A stretch of DNA of 64,000 nucleotides, from positions 34,999,378 through 35,063,377 of the forward strand of contig NC_063171.1 of NCBI RefSeq assembly GCF_023159225.1, in the 5' to 3' direction. Position numbers and translations under genes: made by a program. Source of the DNA: Perognathus longimembris pacificus (Eukaryota; Chordata; Mammalia; Rodentia; Heteromyidae). This document shows, piece after piece, positions 50,080-62,068 of the stretch. The first letter of the stretch is position 1; each line of letters begins with the position of its first letter. The notes under the pieces were generated by a model, which was given only the letters and a program-made list of their open reading frames with translations, was not told the DNA's origin and made no database searches.

Positions 50080-50490
50080 CTTTTTCTATTCAAAGTCCAT
50101 CTTTAGTAACTCTTTAGTAAACTCTTATCTTCAAATTACAACTGGAATTCCACTTGTTATCATCATTTTCATCCAGCATAGTCTAATGCATCATGATCTG
50201 TTACCTGGATTAATGGCCTCTCAGCCAGTCTTCTTGCTTCTATCCATATTGCAGTCTCAATGTGGCAGCAGAATGATTTCTGGAGTACTATCACATTGCT
50301 AGTCAAATCCTTTAATGCTCGCCTTCTTGTGTCCCTCAGAACAAAATGCTAAATTATCAAATGACCTGTCAGGTCCTACAGATCCATTCCCTCAGGCTTG
50401 TTAGCATTTCCACTGCCTCAGGTCCTCAGCTCCTCCCATTAGCCCCCAGATCCACCCATACCTAATGAGCCACTCCTACTCACTATTAAG
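50080..50490 (+). mobile_element. Ancient L2-like LINE 3' fragment
   Basis: Order of weak matches as in L2 3' ends: 'ggattaatggcctctcagcc', 'agtcaaatcctttaatgctc', 'cattccctcaggcttgttag', 'gagccactcctactcac'. Highly diverged. Confidence 0.5.
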
Positions 50491-50783
50491 ACCTACCTAC
50501 TTCCCCTTTACCCCCAGAGAGAAGCTGCCACCTGGATAAGGTGCAGAGGCCATGTTGCTCCCTCTCCCACGGGAGATATGGCCCCACTAATAAACATCCT
50601 TATGAATCTTCTTCTCCTGTCCATGACTAGCTCCGCTTGGTCTCCTGGGATGGCCAGGACATATCCTTTCAACACTATCCTACCTATCTCTTCCTTCTCT
50701 CCATTCACAGTTTCCATATGGTTCACCAAACTCCAGCCACACTCGATTTGTCCTGAAAGGGTCCCCTGATCAGTTTTACACAA

Positions 50784-50813
50784 CACACACACACATACAC
50801 ACACACACACACA
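50784..50813. repeat. (CA)n microsatellite
   Basis: Interrupted CA run ('cacacacacacatacacacac'). Confidence 0.93.
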
Positions 50814-50975
50814 CCATCCTTCCATCCCATGAAACAAAAGATACCAATAAATACCATAGACTTGCATGTTCTATAGCTATCAGCCCCTATGTTGTACAAT
50901 TGTGATTCACTTTGCTGATATAGCAAGGACACAAAGAAACTCTTTGCATTTGTAAGATGCCTTTTTTATTCAGGG

Positions 50976-51182
50976 GGTGTGGAATATGAATGTGATATAC
51001 ATGCCTGAAATCCATCTATTTAGGAGGTATAGTAGAAGGATCAAGGTCAAAATTCAAACTGGGTGAAAGTATGAGACCCTATCTGAAAAGCAAACTAAAG
51101 GCAATAGGATTAGAACATAGCCCACATGGTAGAAAGCTTCCCTAGTGAGCAAGGTCCTGAGCTTAATCCCAGGCACTACACA
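50976..51182 (+). mobile_element. Old B1-like plus ID-like SINE remnants
   Basis: 7SL-like 'tacatgcctgaaatccatc' with 'atgagaccctatctgaaaag', followed by 'tagaacatagcccacatgg' and 'gagcttaatcccaggcac'. Confidence 0.5.
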
Positions 51183-51821
51183 TATACACATGTATGTATA
51201 CTTGAGCAACCAATTCAGAGACCCAAAATGTTTAGTGTTTCTAAAAGAAAAAACAGGTTCTTCATGTTTGTTATACAAATATTGTAAACATTAAAATCTG
51301 AAATGTGCAGATAAAAAGGAAGGAAGAAAGAAAGAAGGAAAAAGAATTACTTTTTATCACTTCCTTATGTTTCCTTACAGTCTGTACATTCTACGTCTTT
51401 TCAAAGAGTACTTCCCATCATCTGCAGCATTTCTCCCCTCCCTCCACCCTTCCCAGGAGAATGGGAGGAACAGTGACTTCTTTGAAATCCTGACTTCATG
51501 TAATAAGCCACACCCTGCCCTTACTGAGCTCATGTCTCCCAAAAAAAAAGCTGAGCTTTAGAAAAGACTCCCTAGAATTTGTTTATTAAGAGCCCATGAC
51601 TTTTCCAGCAGTTCACTGAAGTAACTTTTGACTAGGTCAAATCAAAAGTCTAATCAAAAGTTAGTCTAGAAGTTTGTCTTTTAGTAAGGCTATTTGGATT
51701 CTCTTAGCAGTGAAGGAAAAAACTTTACTTATACTACATTTCCAACAGATCATGATTAATGGGTGATAAAGACAAACAGGCCATCCACAATACAATAAAT
51801 TCTACTTCTTGTTCATCTGGC

Positions 51822-52110
51822 AGTATTGAGGTTTGAACTCATGTCTTCACACTTGCTAGGCAGGTCCTCTACCAAGTAAGGCACCACCACTCCAGCCCTT
51901 TATACTCTGGCTATTTTTGAAATAGGATACTTTCTGGACCATGACCCTCCTATTTACACTTACTTCCATAACTGGGATGTTGGGCATGTATCACCCCACA
52001 AAACTTTTTCAGTCAAAAGAGATCTCATGAACTTTCTTACCGGGGCTAGCCTGGAGCTGCCATTTTTCTGACCTCAGCCCCCTGAATAACTGAAATGATA
52101 AGTATTAGCA
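51822..52110 (-). mobile_element. Old reversed SINE(s)
   Basis: 'tattgaggtttgaactcatg', 'ctctaccaagtaaggcacca' and 'ataactgggatgttgggcat' resemble reversed ID-like and B1-like pieces. Confidence 0.5.
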
Positions 52111-52149
52111 ATAACTGGACATCAGCTATTTGTTGAATTGGGGGGGCAC

Positions 52150-52460
52150 GGGTCCACAAAAACATTTTACCCAGGCTGACCTTAAACCATTTTCCTTATC
52201 TCTACATCCCAAATAGCTAAGATTAGGGCTGGGAATGTGGCTTAGTGGTAGAGCGCATGCTTAGCATGCATGAGGCCCTGGGTTCAATTCCTCAGTACCA
52301 CATAAACCGTAAAAGTCAGAAGTGGTGCTGTGGCTCAAGAGGTAGAGTGCTAAGCAGCCTTGAGCAAAAAGCAGCTCAGGGACTTGCCCAGGACTGGCAA
52401 AAAAATTAAGTAAAAAGTAGCTAAGATTACGAGTGTGAACAACCAGCACCTAAGTTTGAT
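52150..52460 (-). mobile_element. Old reversed B1-like element split by a younger SINE
   Basis: 'acccaggctgaccttaaacc' and 'catcccaaatagctaagatta' to the left, 'cgagtgtgaacaaccagcacc' to the right of the insertion at 52226-52417. Joined conceptually they read as one B1-like element. Confidence 0.65.
52226..52417 (+). mobile_element. ID-type dimeric SINE nested in an older SINE, with TSD
   Basis: Classical ID-like first unit ('gggctgggaatgtggcttag', 'gcttagcatgcatgaggccc') plus a shortened second unit. TSDs 'tagctaagatta' at 52214-52225 and 52418-52429 are perfect. Confidence 0.9.
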
Positions 52461-52485
52461 TAAATATTTTTATTGCAGTGAATAA

Positions 52486-52610
52486 GCGAGCTGGGCAAAG
52501 GATCACATGCCTGACATCTCCGCAAACAGGAAGCTGAGGCAAGATAATATCAGATTCAAGACCAGCCTAGACTACATAATAAGGTCTTGTCTCAAAAAAA
52601 ATGCAATGAA
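52486..52610 (+). mobile_element. B1-like monomer
   Basis: 'gctgggcaaaggatcacatg', 'aggaagctgaggcaagataa', 'agaccagcctagactacata', 'cttgtctcaaaaaaaa': a fairly typical rodent B1. Confidence 0.85.
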
Positions 52611-52700
52611 ATACAAAACTTTTCTCTCTCACACACAAACACAGAATCCTCACTATGTCATGATGGAATTCTACTGATATTTGTGAAAAATATTTTTGTG

Positions 52701-52950
52701 ACCAGGCACTGGTGGCTTACATCTGTAATCTTAGCTACTGGGGAGGCTGAGGTCTGAGGATCGTGGTTCAAAGCCAGCTCAAGCAGGAAAGCCTGTGAGA
52801 ATCTTTCTCCCATTTAAGTACCCAAAAAGCTAGAAGTAGAGCTGTGGCTCACGTGGCACACTGCTATCCTTGAGCACAAAAGCTCAGGAACAGTGCCCAG
52901 TCCCTGAGTTCAAGCTTCAGGACCAGCAAAATAAATACATAAATAAAAAT
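52701..52950 (+). mobile_element. Composite B1-like/tRNA-like SINE
   Basis: 'accaggcactggtggcttac', 'gaggctgaggtctgaggatc', linker 'ctttctcccatttaagtacc', tRNA-like half and A-rich tail. Confidence 0.9.
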
Positions 52951-53990
52951 ATTAATGTACTTAAAATGTCACTGAATACTATTCTATTAATGTTAGTCCT
53001 GCTTAAGTTCCATGTAACTACGAAAAAAGTTGTGATATTTGATATGTAGGTGATTGCTTTTTAAGTAATTGTTTTAATTGTTATTTAAATTGTTATTGGC
53101 CACAAAAAGTTTTAGGCCAGCCTTTAACACATAGCTAGTAAATGTTAAAACATAATAAATACAAACATACAAATGGGACTTTTCAGAAGGTATTTGGTGA
53201 CCCTTTGGTTAAGCATTCCATTACACCTAGCTTGGACTAATTTTAGGATGAGGAAGGCATAACTTATGTTAATGTAAAAATAATTCCAATTATGTGTTTT
53301 ATTATTTTCTATGAAAACTAAGATCATTTGTCAGTAATTAGCTGATTGTATTTTACTACCCAATCTCCTCATAATTGACTTAGTTAATGATCAATTAGCT
53401 GCATCCTAAAATGAATTTCTTAATTACATTGACATGCCATTTGTTAAGAACAGAAAAGTACATTTTGGATAAAATGATCCCAAGATTGGCTGAAATTATG
53501 TACACAAAGCCTTTAGTTGTTCATACCTACAAGAAGCATTCATTATTTCTTGGGTACATGTGGTGAAACAGAAAGTGAGAGTGTACCTTAAGTGAATCTG
53601 CACTGTCACAGCTACTTTGAGAAAGCAATGGAGATGTTAATATCAATAGAGATAAGCTAACCCCAAGTTAACCAGGACTTAATAAGTATGGCTATCTCTG
53701 GCTTTACCTGCAGTATCTTTGTAAGGGCTGTCTCCCCAGGATAATCTAGAATAACCTTCTATCTTATAGTTTATAGCCTGAATTAGCTAAGTGTGCAAAG
53801 TTATTTTAACTCATACTTTAAATCTATTTGTGTCACTGAGCCTTATCACTTACGGCAGCATATGGTTATATGAATCAATATTGTGGGATTTACTCCTGTC
53901 ATTTCTACAGTTGTATCCTATATAGCTTACATCTTATTTGTTTCTTCCGGGTTTTTTGTTGTTGTTGTTTTATAGGTTTTTGTTTTTGTT
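52951..53990. other. Unassigned intergenic stretch
   Basis: AT-rich, no repeat family or coding frame recognised. Confidence 0.4.
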
Positions 53991-53991
53991 T

Positions 53992-54172
53992 TCTTGCCAG
54001 TCCTGGGCCTGAGCACTGTCCCTGGCTTCTTTTTGCCCAAGGCTAGCACTCTACCACTTCAGCCACAGTGCCACTTCCAGCTTTTTCTGTTTATGTGGTG
54101 CTGATGAATCGAACCCAGGGCTTCATGCATGCAAGGCAAGCACTCTACCACTAAGCCATATTCCCAGCCCCT
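53992..54172 (-). mobile_element. ID-type dimeric SINE, reversed
   Basis: 'gccagtcctgggcctgagca', 'gatgaatcgaacccagggct', 'ccactaagccatattcccag'. Preceded by a T-rich (reverse A tail) run. Confidence 0.9.
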
Positions 54173-54637
54173 TCCGTTTCTTATACTACCTCCTTTATGT
54201 TAAAAATAGTTAATGTAGCATTTTAATTACAGTATAATTTGTTGTCATTATTTTCTTGTGATGGCTTTAGGGACTACCATGCATCTGGCAAGTTATCACA
54301 ATCTACTTTTCCATAGTAATGACTTAATTCTGATGGTATATAGCAAGGTTGTTCCAAAATACCTTCATTATAAACATTACATATTTATCTTTATGAACTT
54401 GACAGTAAAGATTTAAAACTATTCTCTTACACGACCTTAAGGCTTCTGAACAAATGAAGAGAAGAAAAGATGGAAATCTATTTTTTCAGCTTCTTCACAC
54501 AGGTATTTACCATTTCTGGTCTTCTATATCTCTCTTCCTATGGATTCAAATTGCCATCTGTGCTACCTCCTTTCAGCCTAGAGTACTTCCTCCACAGGGT
54601 TTCTTGAAGACAGCTGGTAGCAAAGAAATCTCCAAGG

Positions 54638-54684
<47 letters not shown>
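54638..54684. repeat. (TG)n microsatellite
   Basis: About 23 TG units. Confidence 0.95.
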
Positions 54685-54687
<3 letters not shown>

Positions 54688-54699
54688 AATTTAGCTTGC

Positions 54700-55710
54700 C
54701 TTCATTTTTGAAGCATAATTTTCCTGAGTATAAAGTTCACCCATTTATTTCTGATCAAATTTACTATTTCCGCTGAAATGAGTTTTTACTTTCTATGGGA
54801 ATCAAGCCAGGCCCCTCCAAGCTGTGAAGCCTCTGGATTCCATGGCCAGTCCCACCTGGGTAGTGAAATCAAGTTACAAGGCCACACTCCAGCAATTCCT
54901 CAGAAGTAAATGTTTAACCTACTTGACTTTGGTGTTTTCTTAGGGATCATAAGTAATTGTTTGTAAATGTTCTGTTTAATTTTATATCTGTTTTGGTAAC
55001 TTACTGCCAGAATATCGCTCTAACGCACATAGATTAGATATTCTGAAAAGCTTTAACTCAGAGAAGCCAAAGGCTTGAGAGCCCTTGGTTGTTTGGTGGC
55101 CTGGGTCAATGGAGATGATTTTCCTGTCCTGTGTGAGAAGTCTGTGCTCTGAAGTGCCTGCCTCTCTACCTTAGATATAGGGGACTTAAGATTTTCTAAC
55201 AAATACCAGGTTTCTGGCATGATGTCTTCTCACATGTACTACATTCTTTTAAATACCATGAACCGGAGCTTTTTTTTATAAGTACAATGTATGCTTTTAA
55301 AATTTGTGAAGTAAGTGCAGCAAAAATTCCTCTTCTGATGTATTGTACATTACCACCACCCAGAAAAAGACGTTACTCAGCATACGTAACAAAGCCTATT
55401 TTCTGTTTTTTCTTCTCTTCCTCTCCCAACCTTTTCCTTAGGTGTGTAAAGACTAGCTGAAGATGATGAATTAATTTATTTCCTTCTTCTCAAGATCAAA
55501 GTCCTTTTCTAAGGCTCCAGGGTTTGTAAAAATTCTTTTTATAGCAACTGCCAGGAGGTGGAGGAGAAATCCATACACTGAGCCTGAACATAATACATAT
55601 ATTTTGGTTATATATAAAATAAAACCTATGTTAAAGAGAGATCTGGCGTTTAGCTTCAAAAATTTTTATTACTCTTTATATGTAAACTTTCTCCTTATGG
55701 ATGCATATTA
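54700..55710. other. Unassigned intergenic stretch
   Basis: No gene or repeat recognised. 54780-55200 is somewhat less AT-rich but shows no coding signal that I can support. Confidence 0.4.
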
Positions 55711-55729
55711 TATCCTCTATAAAATTTCT

Positions 55730-55991
55730 TTTTTTTGGCCAGTCCTGGGCCTTGGACTCAAGGCCTGAGCACTGTCCCTGGCTTCTTTTTGCTCAAGGCT
55801 AGCACTCTGCCACTTGGACTCAGGGCCTGAGCACTGTCCCTGGCTTCTTTTTGCTCAAGGCTAGCACTCTACCACTTGAGCCACAGCGCCACTTCTGGCC
55901 ATTTTCTGTATATGTGGTGCTGGGGAATCGAACCCAGGGCCTCCTGTATACGAGGAGAGCTCTCTTGCCACTAGGCCATATCCCCAGCCCT
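55730..55991 (-). mobile_element. ID-type dimeric SINE with 62-bp internal duplication and 17-bp TSD
   Basis: Reversed copy in which a 62-bp block of the second unit occurs twice in tandem (from 'cttggactca' at 55751 and 55813). TSDs 'tcctctataaaatttct' at 55713-55729 and 55992-56008 are perfect. Confidence 0.93.
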
Positions 55992-56008
55992 TCCTCTATA
56001 AAATTTCT

Positions 56009-56796
56009 AAAAATATCAATAGGGCTTGAAACTGCTTTGCTCTTAAAAATTACCTTGAAATAGCATAGAATTCCACCAGAGCAAACCTGGAATAAGAAAA
56101 ACGAGGTTTAATTTGAAGTCATGCTTTCTCTTCTTTGTAAGAAATAAAAAGTCATTTCCAGATTAGTCCAGGAGAGAGTAAATTCTTCAAAAACCAGGAT
56201 GTGCCCTTTGAAAGGAGCAGTCAAACCAGCAGTACTTAACGTTTGTCTTATCTTTAAAAAAAAAAAAAAAAAAAAAACCCTTTATATGTAATGTCCTCTG
56301 GCTTCATTTTGAGTTGTGCTCATCTTTTGGGGTAAAATCAGTGAGGGTCATTGGCTGCTCTCACTGATGAGGAAACTGAATTGTAGATTTCTGCCCTTTG
56401 CCCTTCCTCATTGCTTTCACTCCAGGGGGGGAAAAAAAAAGCTGGCTCCTTTTCCCTCAGCAGCTGACCCTGATTGAGTGAAGGGACCCACCACCACTCG
56501 CAATGCCCAAGGAGAAAAATTTCCTTCTTCGGTAGTTGGGACTGAAATTTTCCAAGGGTACAGTGGTTATAGGATCTCTTAGTGGATATGTGAAGTAAAG
56601 GAGCAAGAGAACAGGGAACTTGAAGGAAAGAGCAAAGTGTGGCAAAGGAGAGACTAGTAAGTCTACAGTCTGAAAACCCATCTGGTAGCCATGGTGAAGC
56701 TTTCTTGACTCAAGTGATCAGTCTAAGATATACATGGGTAGAGCACCATAGTTCAGAACTATCTTGAGTGAATCCAGTGTGAACCCCTGCTGTACC
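56009..56796. other. Unassigned intergenic stretch
   Basis: Contains a poly(A) run (56255-56276). No recognised repeat or coding frame. Confidence 0.4.
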
Positions 56797-56809
56797 AAGA
56801 TTGGTTTTA

Positions 56810-56916
56810 CAGGGCGTAAGATACACACTCCCCTACTATGTAACTGTACCCTTTTTGCACAACACCCTGTCCAAAAAATTTGTGTTCAATTAATAAATAA
56901 ATTAAATTTTTTAAAA
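56810..56916 (+). mobile_element. 107-bp retroposed insert of unknown family, with 13-bp TSD
   Basis: A segment ending in AATAAATAAATTAAATTTTT-like A/T-rich sequence, bounded by perfect duplications 'aagattggtttta' at 56797-56809 and 56917-56929. It matches none of the SINE or L1 tails elsewhere in the window. Confidence 0.75.
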
Positions 56917-57099
56917 AAGATTGGTTTTAGACTCCTATGATGAACTTATTTTATAATCTAAGTAAAACAATCCCAATTTCATGTCTTTGAGCTTCCTACA
57001 AGCCAAAGATTAGGTAATCATATGATTAAGAAGATAATAAAATAAAAACAAGAAATATGATCTCTTTCTCTCCTCTCCTCTTCCTCTTCTGATTCTTCT

Positions 57100-57178
57100 A
57101 GTGGTGCTGGTGATCAAACTCAAGGCCTTGTACATCTCAGGAAAGCACCCTGCCAACAAATTGTCTCCTACCCCTAGA
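57100..57178 (-). mobile_element. Old reversed ID-like fragment
   Basis: 'gtggtgctggtgatcaaact', 'aaggccttgtacatctcagg' and 'accctgccaacaaattg'. Confidence 0.55.
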
Positions 57179-57179
57179 G

Positions 57180-58535
57180 TAGTTTCCTTCACTCTATCCA
57201 TACATGAGCCTGTGAAGAGTAGCCTCACAAAGGACCATTGAACTGTTTCCTCCAACAGATGGCCTATTTTCTCTGGAGCTATAAAATGCAGTTTTGTAAT
57301 ATTTTTTGAAATCTTTGGTTACTATCCAAAATTCTAAAATGATTGAATTTTCCTGGTTTTTGTTCAGAACTTATCTCTAGAATCTTCATTACCCTTGAGA
57401 ATATTTCTTTCAAAATTTAGCACCCTTTTTATTATGAACAATGAATAGGAAAAAATAGTACTCATATATCCTATACATTTCCTGTACTAGAAGAAAAAGG
57501 GCCATCATCCAGCCAGCTCAGGCGAAGCTTTTAATTCTGCTGCAGGCAAACCTGCCTTCTCCCATTGATGGGATTTGAGTGTTCAGTGGGTTGTTCTAAC
57601 AGAGATCATGGCTGCTATACTTACCCCTGATTGGAAATTAGGGGGTTTTTTGGAGGGAGGAGGAGTTTTTTTTGTTTATAAAGACAATGTCAAAAACTTC
57701 AGAAAGGCATAAGGAAGGAATGGGTCAAGAATAAGCAAATGCTACGTCAGAATAAAAAGCAAATCCTGTGAATGCAGGTAACTGAAAAGTTAACATTATC
57801 AGAAAATCAATCCATATCCTCTGAGACCAGAAGATGATATTATTAACTTCCCTGTATGTAGAGGAAACAGGTGGGGTTGGGAGGGAAGTATGATGAAAGG
57901 AGTGATAATGATCAAGATGAATTGTAGTTGTAAACTAAATAGTAACACAAACCAGGAATTGATCTTTGAGCATGTTCTTACTGCTAAAGAAAAAATCATG
58001 CACAATCAAGTGATTATGAATTTTACTCAATAGGTACAGACTACCTACATGGATCATATATGTGGGGCACTGTACCAAGTTACTCTGCTTTGTTGAAGCC
58101 ACTTGCAGAATACAGACTGAAACAGAGATTCAAGGTTTGAAATTCAGGGTACACAGGGAAAGATTGTCTAAAGTAAGCCACAAAACCTTATCCCTGACAT
58201 ATTAAGCAAGCACATTAAGAAAAACTTTAGCTGACACAAGCCCACACGTACCTTAACTGTAAAATATTCTTTGTGAATTAATTACCAACCAAGTTACCAT
58301 TTTTTCCATCCAAGTAACAATCCCCCCTTACCTATTCACACAGCCATAAGCCACAAGCAAAATGAAGGGTGCATTATCCATGAGAGGAAAAGATATCACT
58401 TAAATCTTAAGCAAAACAAACTCCCCACACCAGTCTTCACATATACCTGACAACAGGTTCTGTTAATAAGGTCAACTTTAATATATGATAATTTTATATA
58501 AAATAAACAGTAGTATAAGTACTAATTTTTTCCAC
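57180..58535. other. Unassigned intergenic stretch
   Basis: AT-rich, no recognised repeat or coding frame. Confidence 0.4.
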
Positions 58536-58549
58536 ATCAAAGGGTTCAG

Positions 58550-58978
58550 GGGGCTGGGGATATGGCCTAGTGGCAAGAGCGCTTGCCTCGTATACATGAA
58601 GCCCTGGGTTCGATTCCCCAGCACCACATATACAGAAAATGGCCAGAAGTGGCGCTGTGACTCAAGTGGCAGAGTGCTAGCCTTGAGCAAAGAGAAGCCA
58701 GGGACAGTGCTCAGGCCCTGAGTCCAAGGCCCAGGACTGGCAAAAAAAAAAGCGGGGGGGGGGGGGAGGCTGGGAGTATGGCCTAGTGGCAAGAGCGCTT
58801 GCCTCGTATACATGAAGCCCTGGGTTCGATTCCCCAGCACCACATATACAGAAAATGGCCAGAAGTGGCGCTGTGGCTCAAGTGGCAGAGTGTTAGCCTT
58901 GAGCAAAAAAGAAGCCAGGGACAGTGCTCAGGCCCTGAGTTCACAGCCTAGGACTGGCCAAAAAAGCAAACAAACAAA
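58550..58978 (+). mobile_element. Head-to-tail pair of ID-type dimeric SINEs within one TSD
   Basis: Two near-identical dimers (58550-58750 and 58769-58960) are joined by a short A run and a G run (58743-58767). The only duplications found flank the pair as a whole: 'aaagggttcag' at 58539-58549 and 58979-58989. None separates the two copies. Confidence 0.92.
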
Positions 58979-59149
58979 AAAGGGTTCAGAATATATATTT
59001 AATAATTTCTTGATAGGCTTGTGAATCTAATGAAAAAGTATAGGAAGGGGAAAAGTAAAAATGAATAGCTATGTTTCTAGATCCACTGCAGATGACATAT
59101 TTTTCACATTTACAAGTAAAAATGAGTAACTATTAAAAATTAAACCATA

Positions 59150-59300
59150 GCTGGGTGCTGGGGGCTCACACATGTAATCCTGGCTATTAAGGAGAAGGAG
59201 ATCTGAGGATCATGGTTTGAAGCCAGAACCGGCAATAAAGTCCATGAGACTCTTTACCTCCAATTAACCACCAGAAAACCAGTGGCACTGACCAATAACC
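59150..59300 (+). mobile_element. Composite SINE, second half mostly missing
   Basis: 'agctgggtgctgggggctca', 'gagatctgaggatcatggtt', linker 'tttacctccaattaaccacc', then a short remnant. Confidence 0.8.
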
Positions 59301-59400
59301 AAAAAAAGTTATTTACTTGAATCTATGAGTCATGGGAAGAATAAGTTTAGCAACAGCTTCATCACACACACTGGTATATGATACCCAATAAAAGCCCAAA

Positions 59401-59640
59401 GGCCAGGTACCAGTGGCTCATGCCTGCAATCCTAGCCCCTCAGGAGGCTGAGATCTGAGGATCACGGTTCAAACCAGCCTGAGCAGGAAAGTCTGTGAGA
59501 CTTATCTCCAATTAATCACAGGAAAAGACTGGAAGTGGAGCCTTGGCTCAAAGTGGTAGAGCACTAGCTTTGAAAGAAAAAGTTCAGGTGCAGGGACAAT
59601 ACTCAGGCTCTGAGCTCAAGCCCCACAACTGAAAAAAAAA
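59401..59640 (+). mobile_element. Composite B1-like/tRNA-like SINE
   Basis: 'ggccaggtaccagtggctca', 'ctcaggaggctgagatctga', linker 'cttatctccaattaatc', tRNA-like half and A tail. Confidence 0.9.
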
Positions 59641-60835
59641 TCAGTGGAGTTATTAGAGATGAAAAGTATGGGTTTGAAAAATAAAATCACCTAGCCATTA
59701 GGGATGTTTCTTAAAAGCAGAAAAGTGATCAAGATGAGCTGTGTACTAAACCAACATGGGATTTTTTTAAATGGAGAAAACACTGAAGGAAGGAAAGGAA
59801 AAGTTTGAAAAGCTCAATTTTCAGCTAAAGTGAGAAGTAGCATTAGGATGAGTAGAATAAAGCAAAACAAAGGGAGAAAAAAGGAAACCAAAACCTCTCT
59901 TGCTTTATTGTGTGTATACACACATACACAAGAAAGAGAAGGAGGAATTTGTAAGTCTTAATCCCTGGGTTTCCACTTGTAATGACAACCCATGTTGTTA
60001 TACCACTCCTAGGCAGATCCTCTACTCCTCAGGGTTAGTCAGCAGTCAATTTCTCTACTCATTTCTTTGGGGGAAAAATAGGGGGGGGATGTGTCATGCC
60101 CATAAATTGACACATGAATAAGTGGATGAAGGCCATTTTGAGTGACAGACTTCCTGTTTTCTAGTTCACAGAAGTGGCTCTCAAAACATTGCCTTGAAGC
60201 ATTCTAGGTCAGTGCTTTTGTACCCTATGTGCCTTATCATCAAAGCTAGCCTCCAGATTCTCCATTGGCTATGACTCAAAAGGCAGATGTACAGGCCCTT
60301 GATGGACATGCAAAGGTAAGAGTGCTTGACCATGAATAGGAACCATCAGTTTCAAAATGTTCAGGGTGAACAGGTGTTGCTTATGGAAGGAGTTCCTTTA
60401 GAGTAGCTCTCTTGTCACCTCTACCACGCTATTCATTTGCATCCAGAAGAATGGGAAATTTGGGAATAGGAATTGAGTATATATAAGGTATGAGTCACAG
60501 CTCCCTGGAATATTATAGATGTATATTGATGTGGATATATAGATAGGAGGTGGAATTTATTAAATTGGCTCCCACGGCTATGGAAGTTAAGAAGGCCCAC
60601 TGTAAATTGTCTGTAAGCATGAGAAGCAGGAAAGCCAATAGCATGGCTCAATTCAAAGCCAGAAGCCAGAACTCAAGGGCCAGGGGCTGTTTGAAGACCT
60701 GGAGTTCTGATGTCCAAGGGTAAAAGAAGGATTCCCCCAGCTTTAGGAGACAGCAAATAAGCCTCTCCTCTGTCTTTCTGTTCTATCCAGACCTTTAGAT
60801 TTCATGGTTCTACCCACACTAAGAATGTATCTTTC
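59641..60835. other. Unassigned intergenic stretch
   Basis: No recognised repeat or coding frame. Confidence 0.4.
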
Positions 60836-60837
60836 TA

Positions 60838-60970
60838 TTGGGTGCTGGTGGCTCACACTTGTAATCTTACTTACTCAGGAGGCTAAGATCTGAAAATCTC
60901 AGTTTAAAGCCAGCCTGAGCAGAAAAGTCCAAAAGATTCATTTCCAATTAACCAACAAAATGCCACACTG
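60838..60970 (+). mobile_element. Composite SINE, 3'-truncated
   Basis: 'gggtgctggtggctcacact', 'actcaggaggctaagatctg', then the linker 'catttccaattaaccaac'. The tRNA-like half is absent. Confidence 0.82.
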
Positions 60971-60974
60971 GAAT

Positions 60975-61865
60975 CTGAGGGGCTAAGGAGGAAATGAACC
61001 AAGGAGGACACTGGCATTTATATTGGCAGCTTCCCACATCCTAGACCCTAATCCTATGTGAGGCTTGGCTGCATTGCTAGTCAGATCTCAAGTGTCCTAA
61101 TGACACTTTCAGCTAGCAGTACTTTGTTTGACCATGGTCACCCAGAAGAGCTTAAGGAAAGCAGATAGGAAACCTAAGCCTAAGGAAAGGAGACTTGAGA
61201 AAACAGAAGTTACCTCAATAATAAAATAATACTTAATGATTCTGGAAGAAAGTAAGACACCTATTTCTAAGAAATGATGTTAGGGTGCTGTGGTAAATTT
61301 ATAAAATGACTAATAGCTAAAAATATTATCATCTAATAAACTATGAGACATGATTTAAATGTCCACATGCAAATCAGACAGAAATATTTATTCCCCATAT
61401 ATAAAAATACCCATAGCTCAATGTTTCCCACTTTCTAAGGAACAATATTACCATTGGACAATTGAAATCACTCTATTGACTTCACTGAAGAAATTGGGGG
61501 TGACGTATAAGTTTAGCTACAAATAAGTACCAGAATGCCTGAGTCACAATTACCACACTTCCTAGAAACGGTGGCCCTGGAATTTTGTCTGGGATTATTT
61601 CCAAATATGTGCTAATAAACATTATTTGTCTTGGAATTTTGCGTAACATCTCTCGTAAGTGACCATTAAGACATTGGTCAATTATGACAGTTCTTTGAAC
61701 CAAACTTGCTTCTTGTTTTTGCCCTTAAAAGTCATAAATCCCTTTAAAGTGCAGGGTTTTTAAGTGTAGGTCCTGACATAGATATCATTTTTGGCCATTA
61801 TTTAAAATACCATTTCCCCTGCCCCCAAACCCGTATTTAGTAACATGCTAAAAAAAGGAAGGGGG
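60975..61865. other. Unassigned intergenic stretch
   Basis: No recognised repeat or coding frame. Confidence 0.4.
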
Positions 61866-61866
61866 G

Positions 61867-62068
61867 CAGCTGGGAATGTGGCTTAGTGGTAGTGTTTACC
61901 TAGCATGCACGAAGCCCTGGGCTCCATTTCTCAGCACCACCTAAACAGAAAAAGCCAGAACTGATGCTGTAGCTGAAGAGGTAGAGTGCTAGCCTTGAGC
62001 AAAAAGAAGCCAGGAACAGTGCTCAGGCCGTCCAAAGCCCAGGACTGGCAAACAACAAAAAAAAAAAA
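61867..62068 (+). mobile_element. ID-type dimeric SINE, older subtype
   Basis: 'agctgggaatgtggcttagt', 'gcatgcacgaagccctgggc', second unit with a deletion after 'gctcaggcc', and an A tail. Confidence 0.88.

Noticed and set aside
58478..58906. 142-codon minus-strand frame
   Set aside because: It is the reverse reading of two SINE copies. The same peptide pieces recur wherever these SINEs lie (1389, 3120, 34895, 55851).
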